Origin: a virus
Virus record (IMG/VR): IMGVR_UViG_3300032893_000072
Location: 1-49,588 of that record
Reading direction: 5' to 3' (one strand)
DNA length: 49,588 nt
The translations under genes were made by a program, and so were the position numbers. The first letter of the stretch is position 1; each line of letters starts with the position of its first letter. The notes under the pieces were generated by a model. That model did not search any database and was not told the DNA's origin. It was given only the letters and a program-made list of their open reading frames with translations. Below, piece after piece: positions 24,580 through 31,415 of the stretch.

Positions 24580-25175
24580 GCTGTCTGCCTCATTTCAATC
24601 AGTCGCTCTGCGTAGTCGGCCACGCAGGATGAAAGCTCGGGAGGAATGGTTGCCACCTTGGCGCGATGTTCTGCTCGTTTCTTCGACTTGCTACTCCCAA
24701 TGGAAATGATGAACTGACGGTCCATCTTGCCGAAACCCTTGGTTATCCCTCGCGGAAGAATCGGTGGAACAGCAGTCCCCCAGAGGTAGAAAGGGCCGCA
24801 ATGGTTCACAGCCCTCCCGACAAACTCTTGAGCCGCCCTTACGTTCTCCTGCACATAACTGATGCTGGTCATTTCGCACAGTTCGCGGGAGTGGTTGAAC
24901 AGTTCTATTCCTTCCGAAGGATAGGGAGGATCTTTATGGAAACACTGCAATTGAAACATCGTGAACTGATTGCAGGGTGAAGAAATGCATACAAAATCAG
25001 GGTTCAGGCCGCGAATCCAGCGATAATCAATGTCAAGTACGTTTTTCCTGAAGAAGATGCATCCATCAGGAATTTCAGGCGGCTCAATCAGGTCCACGCC
25101 CACACACTCCCAGCCCCGTGCAGCAAATGCCCTGGACCATCCCCATCTTCCGCAGAACAGATCGAGCATTCTCAC
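24576..25175 (-). CDS. DNA C5-cytosine methyltransferase-like protein
   Basis: 199 residues with motif I DLFCGRWGWSRAFAARGWE at 5-23, a catalytic-loop candidate SSPCNQFT at 65-72, and YVQENVRAAQEFVGRA with the ENV motif at 110-112, followed by GPFYLWG. That order (I, IV, VI) fits the C5-methyltransferase core, in the short form common in phages, with a reduced target-recognition part. It could methylate phage DNA against restriction. The Pro-Cys is followed by Asn rather than the usual Gln, so activity should not be assumed. No cognate restriction enzyme is evident, though an HNH gene follows immediately. Confidence 0.75.
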   Translation of the reverse strand: MRMLDLFCGRWGWSRAFAARGWECVGVDLIEPPEIPDGCIFFRKNVLDIDYRWIRGLNPDFVCISSPCNQFTMFQLQCFHKDPPYPSEGIELFNHSRELCEMTSISYVQENVRAAQEFVGRAVNHCGPFYLWGTAVPPILPRGITKGFGKMDRQFIISIGSSKSKKRAEHRAKVATIPPELSSCVADYAERLIEMRQTA

Positions 25176-25492
25176 GGCTTCACTCCCAGCACTTCATCGG
25201 TGCGCCGCGATAAGCATTCTTCGTTGCTGCAAGGTCCATCGGGAACGTCACACTTTGGCAGTTTCCATTTGCGGTAGCCATGCTTACAAACCGCACAGTA
25301 ACCATTGTCGATAATGCCAGTGTTTTTGTAGAACTCCCGCAGCAGTTGCTTCAGTTCGGCTACTTCGCGCTCGTGGTCCTCGGTTGCAACGTACTTACCG
25401 TTTTTTGCCGGATACATTCCGCAGTTATCATCTCCCGCCGAACCGCCAGTACAATCACCGCCAATTACAAAATCCCATCGCTGTATCGTCAT
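25172..25492 (-). CDS. Unknown protein with coiled coil and CxxC sites
   Basis: 106 residues. A glycine-rich start (FVIGGDCTGGSAGDDNCG) is followed by a charged helix (EDHEREVAELKQLLREFYK) and a Cys-rich end with CAVCKHGYRKW and CDVPDGPCSNEEC. The last part may be a zinc site. It is coupled to both neighbours by overlaps of four bases. No function recognised. Confidence 0.6.
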   Translation of the reverse strand: MTIQRWDFVIGGDCTGGSAGDDNCGMYPAKNGKYVATEDHEREVAELKQLLREFYKNTGIIDNGYCAVCKHGYRKWKLPKCDVPDGPCSNEECLSRRTDEVLGVKP

Positions 25493-25698
25493 GCCTTCAC
25501 CTTGGGAGGATCAGGTAGGGGCATCCAGAATTCAGGCGGGTACACATTCAGCGTATCGCTGCAACTTTCTATCAGCCATTCATCATGTTCGTTGTGGTAT
25601 CCGGCCATCAACGCTCCGCCGTAACGCTTCCCCCCTGCCATCAAAATGAATGTGTTCAGGGGCGGCATCTTCTCTTTCACGCTGATCCATTCGCTCAT
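25489..25698 (-). CDS. DUF551 family protein, copy 2
   Basis: 69 residues starting MSEWISVKEKMPPLNTFILM and ending EFWMPLPDPPKVKA, the two signatures of DUF551, a small family widespread in phages and prophages with no known function. A second copy lies at 26294-26497, and the two share a 25-base identical 3' stretch (around GGGAGGATCAGGTAGGGGCA), so they arose by duplication. The 200-residue gene between them is thus flanked by paralogs. Confidence 0.8.
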   Translation of the reverse strand: MSEWISVKEKMPPLNTFILMAGGKRYGGALMAGYHNEHDEWLIESCSDTLNVYPPEFWMPLPDPPKVKA

Positions 25699-26297
25699 TT
25701 GCTCACCTTAATCGTCATCAATTCCTCATAAGCCACTGCGTTTTCTGAGATATACAGTTCCCCGATGATGTCCTCTGCCGCCTTCCGTCCACAGCCCTCA
25801 AGAGCCTCGCACATCTCAATGGCTTCCTCCAGCTTGCTCTTGACGCTAAGGTGCTGGTCTGGATGGTCTAGTGCGGTTTCAGCAAGGAACTCCCGGTAAG
25901 GCTTGGTCTTGGCTGACTCGATGACCTTCCTGTCCCGCCGTACTTGCGGAGAGAGCTTCTTGATCGTCTCCACGTTGCACCGCTTCATGTCCCTGAGATC
26001 GTCCATGGGCACGTCAGGGAGTAGTTCCTTGACTGTCCGCATGGCCGCGTAGCAGTCCGACCACGAGTTGGGAGCGATGCGCTTGATCCACTGTCCCATC
26101 GACTCGGCACGGTCCCTCCAGAGTCCCCGCTCCTCGATAATCAGCAAGGCCATCCCGCGAGCAGCGAACACCTGTTTTTCTGCCTTATCCAGAGCGCCCA
26201 GGATACCCGCCACGGCGTCGGCAGCCTGTTCCTGACCCATCACCCTTATCGCCAGCCAGTCAGGCGCTAGAAGCCGATATTGCGATATTGCAGTCAT
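25695..26297 (-). CDS. Unknown 200-aa helical protein, possible DNA-binding
   Basis: The product is almost wholly helical and soluble. An Ala-rich N-terminal half with GQEQAADAVAGILGALDKAE is followed by SMGQWIKRIAPNSWSDCYAA, which has the rhythm of a helix-turn-helix. Later segments (DDLRDMKRCNVETIKKLSP, then KTKPYREFLAETALDHPDQH) resemble ParB-like or replication-accessory proteins of phages, but no family is certain. Codons for LRDMKRCNVE are the target of a perfect 32-base complementary stretch in the intergenic RNA candidate at 33718-33868. A degenerate copy of the palindromic element lies at 26280-26293, just inside the start. Confidence 0.65.
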   Translation of the reverse strand: MTAISQYRLLAPDWLAIRVMGQEQAADAVAGILGALDKAEKQVFAARGMALLIIEERGLWRDRAESMGQWIKRIAPNSWSDCYAAMRTVKELLPDVPMDDLRDMKRCNVETIKKLSPQVRRDRKVIESAKTKPYREFLAETALDHPDQHLSVKSKLEEAIEMCEALEGCGRKAAEDIIGELYISENAVAYEELMTIKVSK

Positions 26298-26497
26298 GGC
26301 TTTGCCTCGGGAGGATCAGGTAGGGGCATCCAGTGGGTTACATCGCACAAGTTGAATCCACCGCAATCGTGCTCTACCCAGAACATGTCTTTATGTCCTC
26401 CTAACCTCGCCAAGTAGCGGTCGGGCTCTTTGGTCTGAATCAGCACAAGCGTTTCCATCTTAGGCAACCGATCCTTCACGCTGATCCACTCGCTCAC
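26294..26497 (-). CDS. DUF551 family protein, copy 1
   Basis: 67 residues, MSEWISVKDRLPKMETLVLI at the start and DVTHWMPLPDPPEAKP at the end, a clear DUF551 match. The central part (MFWVEHDCGGFNLC) differs from the paralog at 25489-25698. Function unknown across the family; frequent in dispensable early regions. It is coupled to the downstream gene (ATGA). Confidence 0.85.
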   Translation of the reverse strand: MSEWISVKDRLPKMETLVLIQTKEPDRYLARLGGHKDMFWVEHDCGGFNLCDVTHWMPLPDPPEAKP

Positions 26498-26670
26498 ACC
26501 TCCACCCCCAATTCCTCCAGAATCTGCTTGTCAATGCCGGTCAGGGACTCATCGAACCACACTTCCAGGGGAATCGGCTCCTCCGGCTCCGGCTCAGGTA
26601 CACGCCTCATCTTCCTGTACCAGCGATTCCGTACCCTGTCTGCCATTTGATTGCGTTCTGATGGAGTCAT
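26494..26670 (-). CDS. Small basic/acidic protein, 58 aa
   Basis: The ATG at 26670 follows AAGG; the frame extends to a TTG at 26676 that overlaps the previous stop. A basic half (MTPSERNQMADRVRNRWYRK) is followed by a proline/glutamate linker (VPEPEPEEPIPLEVW) and an acidic end. No known family. Compact spacing to both neighbours supports it. Confidence 0.55.
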   Translation of the reverse strand: MTPSERNQMADRVRNRWYRKMRRVPEPEPEEPIPLEVWFDESLTGIDKQILEELGVEV

Positions 26671-26672
26671 GG

Positions 26673-27173
26673 TCAAACCTTCGCTTTTTCTAGATTCAGA
26701 GTTATTCCCAATGGTGGTTCGGGTTCCGGCATCTCATGCGGAAGCAACTGGAAGGTCCACAACCCAGCCTTAGTAAATCCGACATGATGGAATCCCGCTT
26801 CCTGATAACAGCGCCCAATCTCTTTCTCGGCCTTAACTCTTATCTTGCTGGAATCTACGAAGGAAATCATCCCTAGAGCAGGAATTTCAGGCCAATACCA
26901 CCGCGTTGCTGCCACCGCATCTCGAATCATTTCAGAGGCTATCTGGCGTCCTCCTTGGCGTCTGAAACATGAATTAACCCAAGCTCCAGCCCACGCATGT
27001 TTTACCCACTGAGCAAAGGGCCATGATGTAACCCAAACAGCTCTCTTCTGGCGCAATACAAAGCATCTTCCCGGTGGAACGAATTGAGGAGTTCCCGGCT
27101 TCTGTCGGTTGTAGTGTCGATCTGCAATTACACGCGCCTTTGGGTCTGCTCGGTAGGATAGAGTCCAAATCAT
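26673..27173 (-). CDS. GNAT-like phage protein, 166 aa
   Basis: Three consecutive start codons (27179 GTG, 27176 ATG, 27173 ATG) follow GGAGG; the third has the best spacing. The pattern ADRHYNRQKPGTPQFVPPGR, CFVL...AVWVTSWP, NSCFRRQGG, ALGMISFVDSSKIR and GRCYQEAGFHHVG is a family I have seen often in phages and mobile elements, with the strand/helix order of a GNAT acetyltransferase. The cofactor loop is not obvious, so catalysis is uncertain. It neighbours a DUF1643 gene, another small early protein of unknown role. Confidence 0.65.
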   Translation of the reverse strand: MIWTLSYRADPKARVIADRHYNRQKPGTPQFVPPGRCFVLRQKRAVWVTSWPFAQWVKHAWAGAWVNSCFRRQGGRQIASEMIRDAVAATRWYWPEIPALGMISFVDSSKIRVKAEKEIGRCYQEAGFHHVGFTKAGLWTFQLLPHEMPEPEPPLGITLNLEKAKV

Positions 27174-27197
27174 CATCACACCTCCGATAACGCCTTG

Positions 27198-27224
27198 AGT
27201 TCAGCGATGATTTCCTTCGATGGG
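27198..27224. repeat. 27-bp imperfect direct repeat flanking the DUF1643 gene, distal copy
   Basis: This stretch matches 27741-27767 with one mismatch (AGTTCAGCGATGATTTCC then C/T then TCGATGGG). The other copy encodes the PSREIIAEL tail of the DnaB-N gene. This copy, in a frame different from DUF1643, would encode PSKEIIAELKALSEV and a stop. The copies are 543 bp apart, almost exactly one gene, which suggests that the DUF1643 gene was inserted with duplication of the 3' end of its neighbour. Confidence 0.85.
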
Positions 27225-27725
27225 CCAAGTTTGTCGTTCTGTTGTGTATGGCAGCATCAATGGATGGCGCGGCGACCCATCTTTGCTACGTCCAAGGCAT
27301 ACCAACTCAAGCTTGGGATAGTAGCCGCGAATCAGTTTGATGACCTTTGCTGGCCTGTCGCTGTGGCTTTTGAGATGCTGTCCACATCCCCACGCCGCTA
27401 CAACCTGCGTTGCCGTTGTGCAAGCCGTTAAAATCTGCGAATCGTTTTCAATGCCTACTGCGTCATCGTAGAGATGCCTTGCAATCGCCTTTGGGTCAGT
27501 ACTGCGAAGCGCGAACAAGTTGACCACAGCAAGCCCTGGATATCCCCACCGCTGCGCAAAGCCGATACACTTACGAATCGTTGGATCGTCAACCTCGGCA
27601 TCAGCGGTGCTTGGATTGAACATCAGGAAGACAACAAACGGGCCATCACCCCAAGACCGATACAAGCAATAGCGATACCGCTTGCAGTCTGAAATCACTG
27701 CTGATTTGTAAACCTTTGCTGTCAC
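27201..27725 (-). CDS. DUF1643 family protein
   Basis: 174 residues with the DUF1643 signature: YRYCLYRSWGDGPFVVFLMF leading into NPSTADAEVDDPTIRKCIGF, then ARRWGY-like RWGYPGLAVVNLFALRSTDP, VAAWGCG, and LGRSKDGSPRHPL. The family is common in phages and plasmid-borne islands; its biochemical role is not established to my knowledge. It starts with GTG overlapping the DnaB-N stop (GTGA). The gene is bounded by a 27-bp near-identical repeat, so it may be a recent arrival. Confidence 0.9.
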   Translation of the reverse strand: MTAKVYKSAVISDCKRYRYCLYRSWGDGPFVVFLMFNPSTADAEVDDPTIRKCIGFAQRWGYPGLAVVNLFALRSTDPKAIARHLYDDAVGIENDSQILTACTTATQVVAAWGCGQHLKSHSDRPAKVIKLIRGYYPKLELVCLGRSKDGSPRHPLMLPYTTERQTWPIEGNHR

Positions 27726-28159
27726 TTCACACCTCCTGTAAGTTCAGCGATGATTTCCCTCGATGGGTCTGCATCATAAGCCCGGTTCATGGCCCTGTCA
27801 CATGCAAGGAGAATCCTTCTGAGCGTAGCTTTCTCCTTCACGATGCGAACATAGTCAGGCAGCAGTTCGTGAGGGCATAGAGGCATTCCCTCTGTGAGTG
27901 AAGCCAAATAAGCAATGGGGGTTTCGCTGATCTTCGCTAATTCCTTGGTTGAGAGCAGATATTCGCTGAGAGTGCGGAAGTCCACTGCCTGTCCCCTGCC
28001 GATCATCTCTTTCATTGCCATGAAGATGCGCCGATGGGAGTCAAGCACAAAGTCATCAGGCTCCATGTCGGGAAGGAGTTCATTGCAGATGAGGACACAG
28101 CCCAGTATGGCTTTCTCGATGTCCACATTCGCTGGTAATGACCTGTCTTTCGTTTTCAC
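27722..28159 (-). CDS. Stand-alone DnaB N-terminal domain protein
   Basis: 145 residues matching the N-terminal domain of replicative helicase DnaB: NVDIEKAILGCVLICNELL, DDFVLDSHRRIFMAMKEM, then VDFRTLSEYL, ELAKISETPIAYLASLTEG and YVRIVKEKATLRRILLAC. The protein stops where the linker and RecA-like ATPase would begin, and no such ATPase is encoded elsewhere in the window. In DnaB this domain forms the collar that binds primase, and it controls loading. A free copy could recruit or poison the host helicase. The short region after the repeat, PSREIIAEL, is echoed beyond the DUF1643 gene. Confidence 0.85.
   Translation of the reverse strand: MKTKDRSLPANVDIEKAILGCVLICNELLPDMEPDDFVLDSHRRIFMAMKEMIGRGQAVDFRTLSEYLLSTKELAKISETPIAYLASLTEGMPLCPHELLPDYVRIVKEKATLRRILLACDRAMNRAYDADPSREIIAELTGGVK
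27741..27767. repeat. 27-bp imperfect direct repeat, proximal copy in the DnaB-N gene
   Basis: Partner of 27198-27224 with one mismatch in 27 positions. It lies in the last codons of the DnaB N-domain gene and is in frame there, so this is presumably the original copy. Confidence 0.85.
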
Positions 28160-28383
28160 AGGTACATCCTCATCAGTTCATTCATCAGCACTTCGGGATC
28201 GGGCCGCTTCAGCATGTCCTCGAAGTATTTCCTCGGTACAGGGCAAAGCTCGTACTCCACTTCCCCAAGCACGTCTATCCACAGAGTGCCTACCCCGCAC
28301 TTCTCATGGATGCCCTGTCTCCAGCCGCACCTGAGGCCAGCCGTGCGCGTGGCGTGCATACGGGGCTTTCCGAACAGCCTCAT
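28156..28383 (-). CDS. Unknown 75-aa protein
   Basis: MRLFGKPRMHATRTAGLRCG then VGTLWIDVLGEVEYELCPVP and a helical end (KYFEDMLKRPDPEVLMNELM). It overlaps both neighbours by four bases (ATGA on each side). A short basic head and a compact alpha/beta body; no motif recognised. Directly upstream of the DnaB-N gene, so perhaps part of the same replication group. Confidence 0.55.
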   Translation of the reverse strand: MRLFGKPRMHATRTAGLRCGWRQGIHEKCGVGTLWIDVLGEVEYELCPVPRKYFEDMLKRPDPEVLMNELMRMYL

Positions 28384-28598
28384 GCCCGCAGACTTTCACT
28401 TGCCGGACCTGTTTCCCGCAAGGCTTCTGGCACTCCGTCACTCGACTCCCATAGTCCATGCCAAGCGGTGATCTTTCGATACGCGGTTAGACAATCGTTG
28501 AGATATGCAGCCAACATAAAATCTGGCGTATTGCATGAAGCATCGACCGAATAACGATTGATAAGGCCTGCTAGTTCTCTTTCAAATAGACTCACCAT
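28380..28598 (-). CDS. Conserved phage protein of unknown function, 72 aa
   Basis: The ATG at 28598 follows AAGGATGGGG. MVSLFERELAGLINRYSVDA then SCNTPDFMLAAYLNDCLTAY and ITAWHGLWE. The pattern (NRxS...NTPDFxLAxYLxxCLxA) occurs in very many phage early regions, where it is annotated only as hypothetical. It forms a small helical bundle. Not essential in most phages that carry it, as far as known. Confidence 0.75.
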   Translation of the reverse strand: MVSLFERELAGLINRYSVDASCNTPDFMLAAYLNDCLTAYRKITAWHGLWESSDGVPEALRETGPASESLRA

Positions 28599-28614
28599 TT
28601 TTACCCCATCCTTT

Positions 28615-28974
28615 CTATGGCACAATCTCCGCAAAGGTCTGCTGTCTCGCCAGTGGTGGCCTTGAATCCGTCTTCCGTGTTTCCCCGTCAAGGAAGTCAT
28701 AAAACGGGTCATTCCAGTCTGCTGGTGGAATCTCCACGGGCTTCGGTTTCCGTCTCAGCATCCACGTCACGCCTTCCCTGGTAAAGTGTTTCTTCAGGTG
28801 CTCCTCAAACGTAGGAGGGCCGATTGGCTTGACCGTGATGGACTTGGCGATCTTATCCCTTGTAGCTCGGCAAAGATGAAGGCCGCCAGATTCGTAGGCA
28901 AGCCTCCATCTCCCTTCCACCTGTCTCCAGTGAAGGCCGTCCACCTTGCAGTACTGGCACATGATGGCGCTCAT
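28615..28974 (-). CDS. Zinc-binding early protein, 119 aa
   Basis: The ATG at 28974 overlaps the annealing-protein stop (ATGA); the frame continues upstream without need. The N-terminal half has MCQYCKVDGLHWRQVEGRWR followed by LAYESGGLHLC, a common phage pattern in which CxxC and the later His-Leu-Cys probably bind zinc. The rest (FEEHLKKHFTREGVTWMLRR, then PPADWNDPFYDFLDG) is helical and Pro-rich. Its constant position after an annealing protein suggests a recombination partner; this is inference. Confidence 0.65.
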   Translation of the reverse strand: MSAIMCQYCKVDGLHWRQVEGRWRLAYESGGLHLCRATRDKIAKSITVKPIGPPTFEEHLKKHFTREGVTWMLRRKPKPVEIPPADWNDPFYDFLDGETRKTDSRPPLARQQTFAEIVP

Positions 28975-29975
28975 GCTGGCTCCTGAAACGGAACGATGTT
29001 GGTGTCCTCGCTGATGCCCTGAATCCACAGAACATCGGCAATATTTGCGTACTCGCCCTTCATGGCGATCTTGAGTTTGCATTCATGGTCAAGAGCCACA
29101 TCTAGGGCTTGCCAGAGTTCGGTATCGAACACGGAAGCGAAGTTGGCTCCGTTGGGCAGTCTGCCATTGAAGGTGACGCTGCGGAACTCCTTGCCCGGAG
29201 TGTGCGTCTTTGGACCCAGCTTCTTTTTCTGGATGCCAACCACCTTGCAGTGCAGCACATCGCCATCGAGAGAGAAAATGCCTTGCTGTTCTGCCAGCTT
29301 ATTCCGTTCCAGGGCAGCGCGTTTCTCGGCTTCGAGCCAGACGGAATCAGCGAGGGCGTTGGTCAGGCCGTTTCCTGCGATCCCCGGCGATTGCTTGGCG
29401 GGCTCCGCTTTCTGGCGCTCCACTTCCGCAATGACTTCAGCCTGCTGCTCGGCGTTGAACTCCTCCCGCATCTGCTGGACGTATTTGGAGTCATCGAACA
29501 GGCCCATATGGACATCGGCAGCAACGCCAATGAACTTCATGGCATTCGAGAGCGCGTCAGTGTAGGACTTCTTGAAGGCTTCGTCGTCAGTCTGAGAGTA
29601 GGTTTTCCACGTACCGGCCTCGGTGTCGAATATCTTGTTTCCTTTGTTGTCCTTGAGGGCGACCTGAGAAAGAACTTTATCCCCTCCAACGCCATAGACA
29701 GGGCCACACTTTACGCCATTCTGCATGTACCATAGTCCGGCAGTGCAGAACACCATCAATTCCCTGTCTGCTGGTTCGATATTGAATGTTGGCTCGGTCA
29801 TTCCCCAGCCGATGCCGCAAGGCCCGAAGAACTCGGTCATCTGCTTATTCGCCCACATTGGTTTCACGGCGGTGCCTTTGAAGCCTCCCGCCCGTGTGAA
29901 CTGTTTGGTGTGCGCCGGATCGGTCTTGCCCAGCGCATCCCAGATACGCATATTTTCAGTCTTTGGCGTGCTCAT
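28971..29975 (-). CDS. Single-strand annealing recombinase-like protein (Rad52/Sak-type)
   Basis: 334 residues. The first 180 have the pattern of phage annealing proteins of the Rad52/Sak class: IWDALGKTDPAHTKQFTRAG then KPMWANKQMTEFFGPCGIGW, a strand-rich middle (ELMVFCTAGLWYMQNGV then VYGVGGDKVLSQ), and DDEAFKKSYTDALSNAMKFI with GVAADVHMGLFDD. The remaining part is an Ala/Glu linker and a C-terminal domain beginning GIFSLDGDVLHCKVVGIQKK, which looks like a beta-barrel and may bind DNA or a partner. Such proteins anneal complementary strands for recombination-dependent replication or circularisation. The exact subfamily needs a profile search. Confidence 0.75.
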   Translation of the reverse strand: MSTPKTENMRIWDALGKTDPAHTKQFTRAGGFKGTAVKPMWANKQMTEFFGPCGIGWGMTEPTFNIEPADRELMVFCTAGLWYMQNGVKCGPVYGVGGDKVLSQVALKDNKGNKIFDTEAGTWKTYSQTDDEAFKKSYTDALSNAMKFIGVAADVHMGLFDDSKYVQQMREEFNAEQQAEVIAEVERQKAEPAKQSPGIAGNGLTNALADSVWLEAEKRAALERNKLAEQQGIFSLDGDVLHCKVVGIQKKKLGPKTHTPGKEFRSVTFNGRLPNGANFASVFDTELWQALDVALDHECKLKIAMKGEYANIADVLWIQGISEDTNIVPFQEPA

Positions 29976-30280
29976 TTTGTCTCCTTCACTGGACAGGGGA
30001 AATCCTTCCCAAACTCGTAGTCATATAAACATCGAGCACAACGTCTAACCTGCCTGCCATCGGACCTTGTTACCTCTTGCCAAGCGTGCTCGGTGCTCAT
30101 CTCGGATTCCTTCAGTTCCTTCAACGCCAGCCGTGCCTCTCGCGTCATTGGGTGACACCAGCATCCAGGGATGAAGTCGGGGTTTTCGTCGATGTACCTC
30201 TGATGTATCCCGGCGTCAAACTGTTCCCGTTCAGCGCGAGTGTCGAGCCAGGTTCCCTTCCAGCTCCAGTCTTCATTCAT
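29972..30280 (-). CDS. Unknown protein with CxxC, 102 aa
   Basis: The ATG at 30280 overlaps the preceding stop (ATGA). MNEDWSWKGTWLDTRAEREQ, a middle with PDFIPGCWCHPMTREARLAL, and an end RQVRRCARCLYDYEFGKDFP. Two Cys pairs (CWC, CARC) suggest metal binding. It directly precedes the annealing protein and overlaps it by four bases. No family recognised. Confidence 0.6.
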   Translation of the reverse strand: MNEDWSWKGTWLDTRAEREQFDAGIHQRYIDENPDFIPGCWCHPMTREARLALKELKESEMSTEHAWQEVTRSDGRQVRRCARCLYDYEFGKDFPCPVKETK

Positions 30281-30693
30281 GGCTTGCTCCAAACCGAGCC
30301 GTCAGGACGGATATATCTGGTAAACGACACTCTTACCTTGTCTTTGGCCCAGCGGTGGTGGTTGAAGATGTCATCGGTACGTGCTACCCATCCATCTACT
30401 TCAAAGAGGGCTAGGATTTTCGCAGCCTCTTCTTGGTTTCTTTCATACCCGCTAGGTTTGGGAACCATTTCTTCCTTATGCTCCCGGGTACAGCCTACTG
30501 GCGAATCCTCGTAGAAATCTCCTTCTGCATGAATCCCGCCCAATCCGGTCAAAATCTCCATAAATTCGGCCAGTCCAAAGTTGACCTCAAGAATGCGGCA
30601 TCCGCTCGTGAAGTCCTCGACGCGGACATATATGGGTCGATCATGCTGTCCACCATGCGAGCGGTGAATCTCCAAGTTGAAATCAACCTTCAT
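30277..30693 (-). CDS. Unknown 138-aa early protein
   Basis: MKVDFNLEIHRSHGGQHDRP then VRVEDFTSGCRILEVNFGLA and EFMEILTGLGG, an alpha/beta protein whose C-terminal part (KDKVRVSFTRYIRPDGSVWS) is beta-rich. It begins just beyond a degenerate palindromic element at 30708-30721 and overlaps the end of the upstream gene by 11 bases. Nothing in it points to a particular activity. Confidence 0.6.
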   Translation of the reverse strand: MKVDFNLEIHRSHGGQHDRPIYVRVEDFTSGCRILEVNFGLAEFMEILTGLGGIHAEGDFYEDSPVGCTREHKEEMVPKPSGYERNQEEAAKILALFEVDGWVARTDDIFNHHRWAKDKVRVSFTRYIRPDGSVWSKP

Positions 30694-30934
30694 CGCAGCC
30701 TCCCTGTTTGGAATATTGCAATTCCTTCCATGCTTGGCGAAGCTGTTCTACCTGCTCCTCAAGCTCGTCGAATCGGGCTTTAATGTCCGCTGTGGCGGGA
30801 ATCATGCGTTCGTCATCGAAGCGGTACAGATTTTTCCATTCCCGATAACACTCAGCCGAAAGAGAAGAGAACGCAAGTAACGTCCTTTCCTTGCCGGTTT
30901 TTACGGCTAGTTCAAGGAGAGATTCATTGCTCAT
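30683..30934 (-). CDS. Small helical protein with coiled coil, 83 aa
   Basis: MSNESLLELAVKTGKERTLL, a central charged part (ECYREWKNLYRFDDERMIPA) and a coiled coil (ARFDELEEQVEQLRQAWKEL). It overlaps the helix-turn-helix gene by ATGA, so the two are made together; it could be a partner of that regulator. Its last codons contain the degenerate palindrome at 30708-30721. Confidence 0.6.
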   Translation of the reverse strand: MSNESLLELAVKTGKERTLLAFSSLSAECYREWKNLYRFDDERMIPATADIKARFDELEEQVEQLRQAWKELQYSKQGGCDEG

Positions 30935-31161
30935 GCTGCACCCCTTTTCTGAGCAGTCTTTTCGTAAAGCCCCTCGACTCTCCTAAACCCAAGCCATGCA
31001 AGGACTTTGCCAACTATTGGCGCTCCCTTAACCATGGCTGAGACGTTCTGCGGAGAGACGCCACATGCGCGTGCGATCTCAACTTGGGTGTGGCCCATTG
31101 TGATCTTGAACTTTAGGGCTGCTCTCACAAACTCTTCATCGTAATATCGGTGTCGTCTCAT
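30931..31161 (-). CDS. Helix-turn-helix DNA-binding protein (Cro/CI-like)
   Basis: Start chosen at the ATG at 31161; the frame extends to a TTG at 31197. MRRHRYYDEEFVRAALKFKI is followed by TQVEIARACGVSPQNVSAMV, a classic helix-turn-helix (QVEIARACGVSPQNVS), then KGAPIVGKVLAWLGFRR. A small single-domain Cro-like regulator is the natural reading. It is embedded mid-arm rather than at a divergent promoter, so its operator is not obvious; the dispersed palindrome TTGCAATATTGCAA is one candidate. Confidence 0.75.
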   Translation of the reverse strand: MRRHRYYDEEFVRAALKFKITMGHTQVEIARACGVSPQNVSAMVKGAPIVGKVLAWLGFRRVEGLYEKTAQKRGAA

Positions 31162-31211
31162 GCGAAGAAGTCTCTCATAAATCCAATCACGTGTCAAACG
31201 TTATTTCATTG

Positions 31212-31415
31212 CTATTTGTGGAAAATAAGCGCGTCGATGTCGGCGGCAATGCTCTCAAGCGTTCCATTCAGCCTATCCCGCTCGCCGGGGAACCAAGGCT
31301 CCGCGCCCGACATCTTCAAATACCATCTGGCTGTCAGTTTGCGTTCGGCTTCGAGAAGTTGGCCGATTCGCTCTGCCGTTTTCTGATCCACGCCGTATTT
31401 TGCCTGTTTGCCCAA
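31212..31415 (-). CDS. Unknown helical protein, 67 aa
   Basis: A TTG at 31415 five bases after GGGAGGGG gives MGKQAKYGVDQKTAERIGQL then LEAERKLTARWYLKMSGAEP and DRLNGTLESIAADIDALIFH. Clean amphipathic helices with a conserved-looking Trp-Tyr core suggest a genuine small protein. It overlaps by 82 bases the frame 31334-31645, so at least one of the two boundaries may be wrong. Confidence 0.55.
   Translation of the reverse strand: MGKQAKYGVDQKTAERIGQLLEAERKLTARWYLKMSGAEPWFPGERDRLNGTLESIAADIDALIFHK

Noticed and set aside
31169-31197. TTGACA at 31197-31192 (minus) as a promoter -35 for the helix-turn-helix gene.
   Set aside because: No -10-like sequence lies 16-18 bases downstream; the closest (TATGAG) is only 12 away.
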